Source: Oscillospiraceae bacterium
GTDB taxonomy: Bacteria > Bacillota > Clostridia > Oscillospirales > UBA929
Reading direction: 5' to 3'
NCBI GenBank assembly: GCA_031282535.1
Contig: JAITDM010000117.1
Span: 1-6,711 of the forward strand
Length of the DNA: 6,711 bases
Shown in pieces: positions 5,647-6,711 of the stretch. How positions within the stretch are numbered: position 1 is the stretch's first letter; each line of letters begins with the position of its first letter. The notes beneath the pieces are model-generated. The model ran no database searches and had not been told where the DNA came from. It was given only the letters and a program-made list of their open reading frames with translations. The position numbers and the translations under genes are program-made.

Positions 5647-6216
5647 TCATTCCACAAAGCTGATTTTGCTTAAATCCAGCTCATGCGGCTTGGTTCCCGC
5701 TTCTTTGGCATAGCCCAGCAATACGCCAAGCCCTATGCCATACCCCGGCGGGAATCCAAGGCGCTTGCCGAATTCCTTGCCTTTGGCTCTGGCAAACGAC
5801 AATGTGACGAGCCCGCAAATTACATTGTCAATCCCCATAGACGTGGCCGCCAGCGCGATGTTTTCCGCGACAATGGCGCAGTCAAACATCTCCGCTCCAA
5901 CCGGAACCACCTGTTTTATTGGAATGACGATCATGCAAGGCGCGCCGTAAAACAATTGCCCGCCACGGGCCACAATGCGTTCATACATGGATTTGTCCGG
6001 CATCATGGCAAGGACTTTCATGCCTTCATCGTCCATCTCGTCGATGATGGACTTATTTTTTACGACAATGACGCGAAAAAGCTGCCGATTGTTTCCGCTG
6101 GGCGCAGCCAAAGCGGCTTGTGCGATTGTCCGCAAATCCTCGTCAGACGGCATCTTGTCCGTAAACGCCCGGCAGGAATAGCGTCTCATAATCGTCTGGA
6201 TTGTTTCGTTTAACAT
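5647..6216 (-). CDS. Nitroreductase-family FMN oxidoreductase
   Basis: Predicted FMN-dependent, NAD(P)H-using oxidoreductase of the nitroreductase fold, working as a cytosolic homodimer; the physiological substrate cannot be told from sequence. The 189 residues match the compact family size. Motifs in order are MRRYSCRAF at 10-18 (FMN-phosphate-binding Arg/Ser region), AALAAPSGNNRQLFRVIVV at 34-52, YGAPCMIVI at 90-98, DCAIVAENIALAATSMGID at 112-130 with VICG following, and GYGIGLGVLLGYAKEA at 158-173. The ATG at 6216 has GAGGTG 5 nt upstream. It converges on yunB and diverges from the toxin-antitoxin pair. Its base composition is visibly lower in GC than the ilv genes and yunB, with more A/T at third positions, which suggests later acquisition. 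No strong promoter was found for it in the divergent gap. Confidence 0.88.
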   Translation of the reverse strand: MLNETIQTIMRRYSCRAFTDKMPSDEDLRTIAQAALAAPSGNNRQLFRVIVVKNKSIIDEMDDEGMKVLAMMPDKSMYERIVARGGQLFYGAPCMIVIPIKQVVPVGAEMFDCAIVAENIALAATSMGIDNVICGLVTLSFARAKGKEFGKRLGFPPGYGIGLGVLLGYAKEAGTKPHELDLSKISFVE

Positions 6217-6259
6217 AACGACACCTCATTTTCAAATTTAAACAATATTGCTCCGCCAT

Positions 6260-6297
6260 GGAAGTTGTGCCACAACCCGCTACACAAGTTCCACAAC
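6260..6297. promoter_or_regulatory. Inverted-repeat cluster between nitroreductase and antitoxin genes
   Basis: GGAAGTTGTG (6260-6269) and CACAAGTTCC (6283-6292) are inverted copies with one mismatch. Inside lies a perfect smaller palindrome, GTTGTG-C-CACAAC (6264-6276). CCACAAC also recurs directly at 6270-6276 and 6291-6297, 21 bp apart, or two helical turns. The cluster is upstream of both divergent genes and just before the antitoxin -35. A regulator-binding site for the nitroreductase gene, the TA operon, or both is inferred. Confidence 0.45.
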
Positions 6298-6303
6298 AAA
6301 GTA

Positions 6304-6332
6304 TTGCATTTGTACGCGTAGTGTGATATAAT
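6304..6332 (+). promoter_or_regulatory. Sigma-A-type promoter of the toxin-antitoxin operon
   Basis: TTGCAT (6304-6309, 4/6 to TTGACA), a 17-bp spacer and a perfect TATAAT (6327-6332) preceded by TGA, an extended -10. The start of transcription would be near 6339, giving a leader of about 25 nt that carries the GGAGGTG ribosome site. Confidence 0.75.
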
Positions 6333-6342
6333 TGTTCTATCA
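6324..6342. promoter_or_regulatory. Possible operator overlapping the TA -10 box
   Basis: TGATA (6324-6328) and TATCA (6338-6342) are inverted arms with a 9-bp spacer that spans the -10 box and likely transcription start. Ribbon-helix-helix antitoxins commonly repress their own promoter through such palindromes. The arms are short, so chance cannot be excluded. Confidence 0.35.
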
Positions 6343-6364
6343 AATAGCACGGAGGTGTTTCTTC

Positions 6365-6655
6365 ATGGCCAAAACATCAAGCATGTATATCCGCATCGAC
6401 CCTGCGATCAAGGCGGAGGTCGAGAACATCTATGCCCGCTACGGCATGAGCCTGACGGACGCCATCAACGTCTTTCTCTACCAATCCCGCAACGTAGGTG
6501 GGCTGCCGTTTGACCTGCGGGACGAGACGCCCAACGCCGAAACTCGCGCCGCCATTGAGGAAGTGCGTCGGATGAAAGCCGACCCATCCTTGGGCAAAGC
6601 GTACACGGATGTGGAGCAAATGATGGAGGATCTGCTGTCCGATGTACACAGTTAA
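6365..6655 (+). CDS. RelB/DinJ-family type II antitoxin
   Basis: Antitoxin that should neutralise the downstream RelE/YafQ-like toxin by direct binding and repress the shared promoter. The 96-residue protein has an N-terminal ribbon-helix-helix domain (beta strand SSMYIRIDP at 5-13, helices about 14-26 and 29-41 with GMSLTDAINVFLYQS). GGLPFDL at 45-51 and a C-terminal toxin-binding tail with TDVEQMMEDLL at 81-91 follow, all typical of RelB/DinJ. The ATG at 6365 is fixed by GGAGGTG seven nt upstream; an in-frame TTG at 6332 lies inside the -10 box and cannot be used. The 3' end overlaps the toxin start by 14 nt, the usual coupling of such pairs. Confidence 0.92.
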   Translation: MAKTSSMYIRIDPAIKAEVENIYARYGMSLTDAINVFLYQSRNVGGLPFDLRDETPNAETRAAIEEVRRMKADPSLGKAYTDVEQMMEDLLSDVHS

Positions 6656-6711
6656 ACCGACCGCACGGTTTCAAAAAGACCTGAAGCGGATAGAAAAACG
6701 CGGTTACAGGA
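6642..6711 (+). CDS. YafQ/RelE-family toxin, N-terminus only (cut by window edge)
   Basis: Probable ribosome-dependent mRNA interferase, partner of the upstream antitoxin. Only 23 codons are visible: MYTVKPTARFQKDLKRIEKR then GYR. The opening strand (YTVKPT) and basic helix (ARFQKDLKRIEKRGY) match the start of YafQ-type toxins; the catalytic residues lie beyond the right edge. The ATG at 6642 overlaps the antitoxin reading frame by 14 nt in a different frame. GGAGG at 6625-6629 is 12 nt upstream, so translation probably depends on coupling to the antitoxin. Whether the toxin is full length cannot be seen. Confidence 0.8.
   Translation, partial: MYTVKPTARFQKDLKRIEKRGYR

Noticed and set aside
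6143..6343. 66-codon Cys-rich open frame on the minus strand upstream of the nitroreductase gene
   Set aside because: It overlaps the start of the nitroreductase gene and the antitoxin -10 region, lacks a ribosome site, and the overlapping genes are well supported.

Overview
The window reads as chromosomal DNA of a GC-rich, endospore-forming member of the Bacillota, most likely Clostridia. The main taxonomic clue is a clear YunB sporulation gene. The Shine-Dalgarno sequences are strong and purine-rich, and the amino-acid genes have the domain make-up usual in that phylum. No finer placement is possible from the sequence alone.

Layout. Positions 1-4683 hold a minus-strand branched-chain amino-acid operon, transcribed right to left: ilvB (acetohydroxyacid synthase catalytic subunit), ilvN (its ACT-domain regulatory subunit), leuA (2-isopropylmalate synthase) and cimA (citramalate synthase, running off the left edge). 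IlvBN makes acetolactate and acetohydroxybutyrate. LeuA commits 2-ketoisovalerate to leucine. CimA condenses pyruvate with acetyl-CoA, which gives a threonine-independent route to 2-ketobutyrate and isoleucine. ilvC, ilvD and leuBCD are not in the window. Two intercistronic gaps (about 100 and 144 bp) contain hairpins, and the larger one is bracketed by an 11-bp direct repeat.

Positions 4684-4929 form a compact divergent control region. It has a good sigma-A-type promoter firing left into ilvB and a sigma-E-like promoter (exact CATACAAT -10) firing right into yunB. A perfect 9-bp inverted repeat and further paired repeats suggest a bound regulator. yunB (4930-5631) encodes a small membrane-anchored sporulation protein.

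From about 5640 rightward the sequence becomes visibly less GC-rich. This part carries a minus-strand nitroreductase-family gene and, divergently, a type II toxin-antitoxin pair: a RelB/DinJ-like antitoxin and the first 23 codons of a YafQ/RelE-like toxin cut by the right edge. A perfect Shine-Dalgarno sequence just after yunB with no gene behind it suggests that this accessory segment replaced whatever originally followed yunB.

Nothing here amounts to a wholly new system. The points most worth a second look are the divergent ilvB/yunB control region, IlvB active-site-channel substitutions that match known herbicide-resistance changes, the direct-repeat-bracketed spacer between ilvB and ilvN, and the orphan ribosome binding site at the composition boundary.
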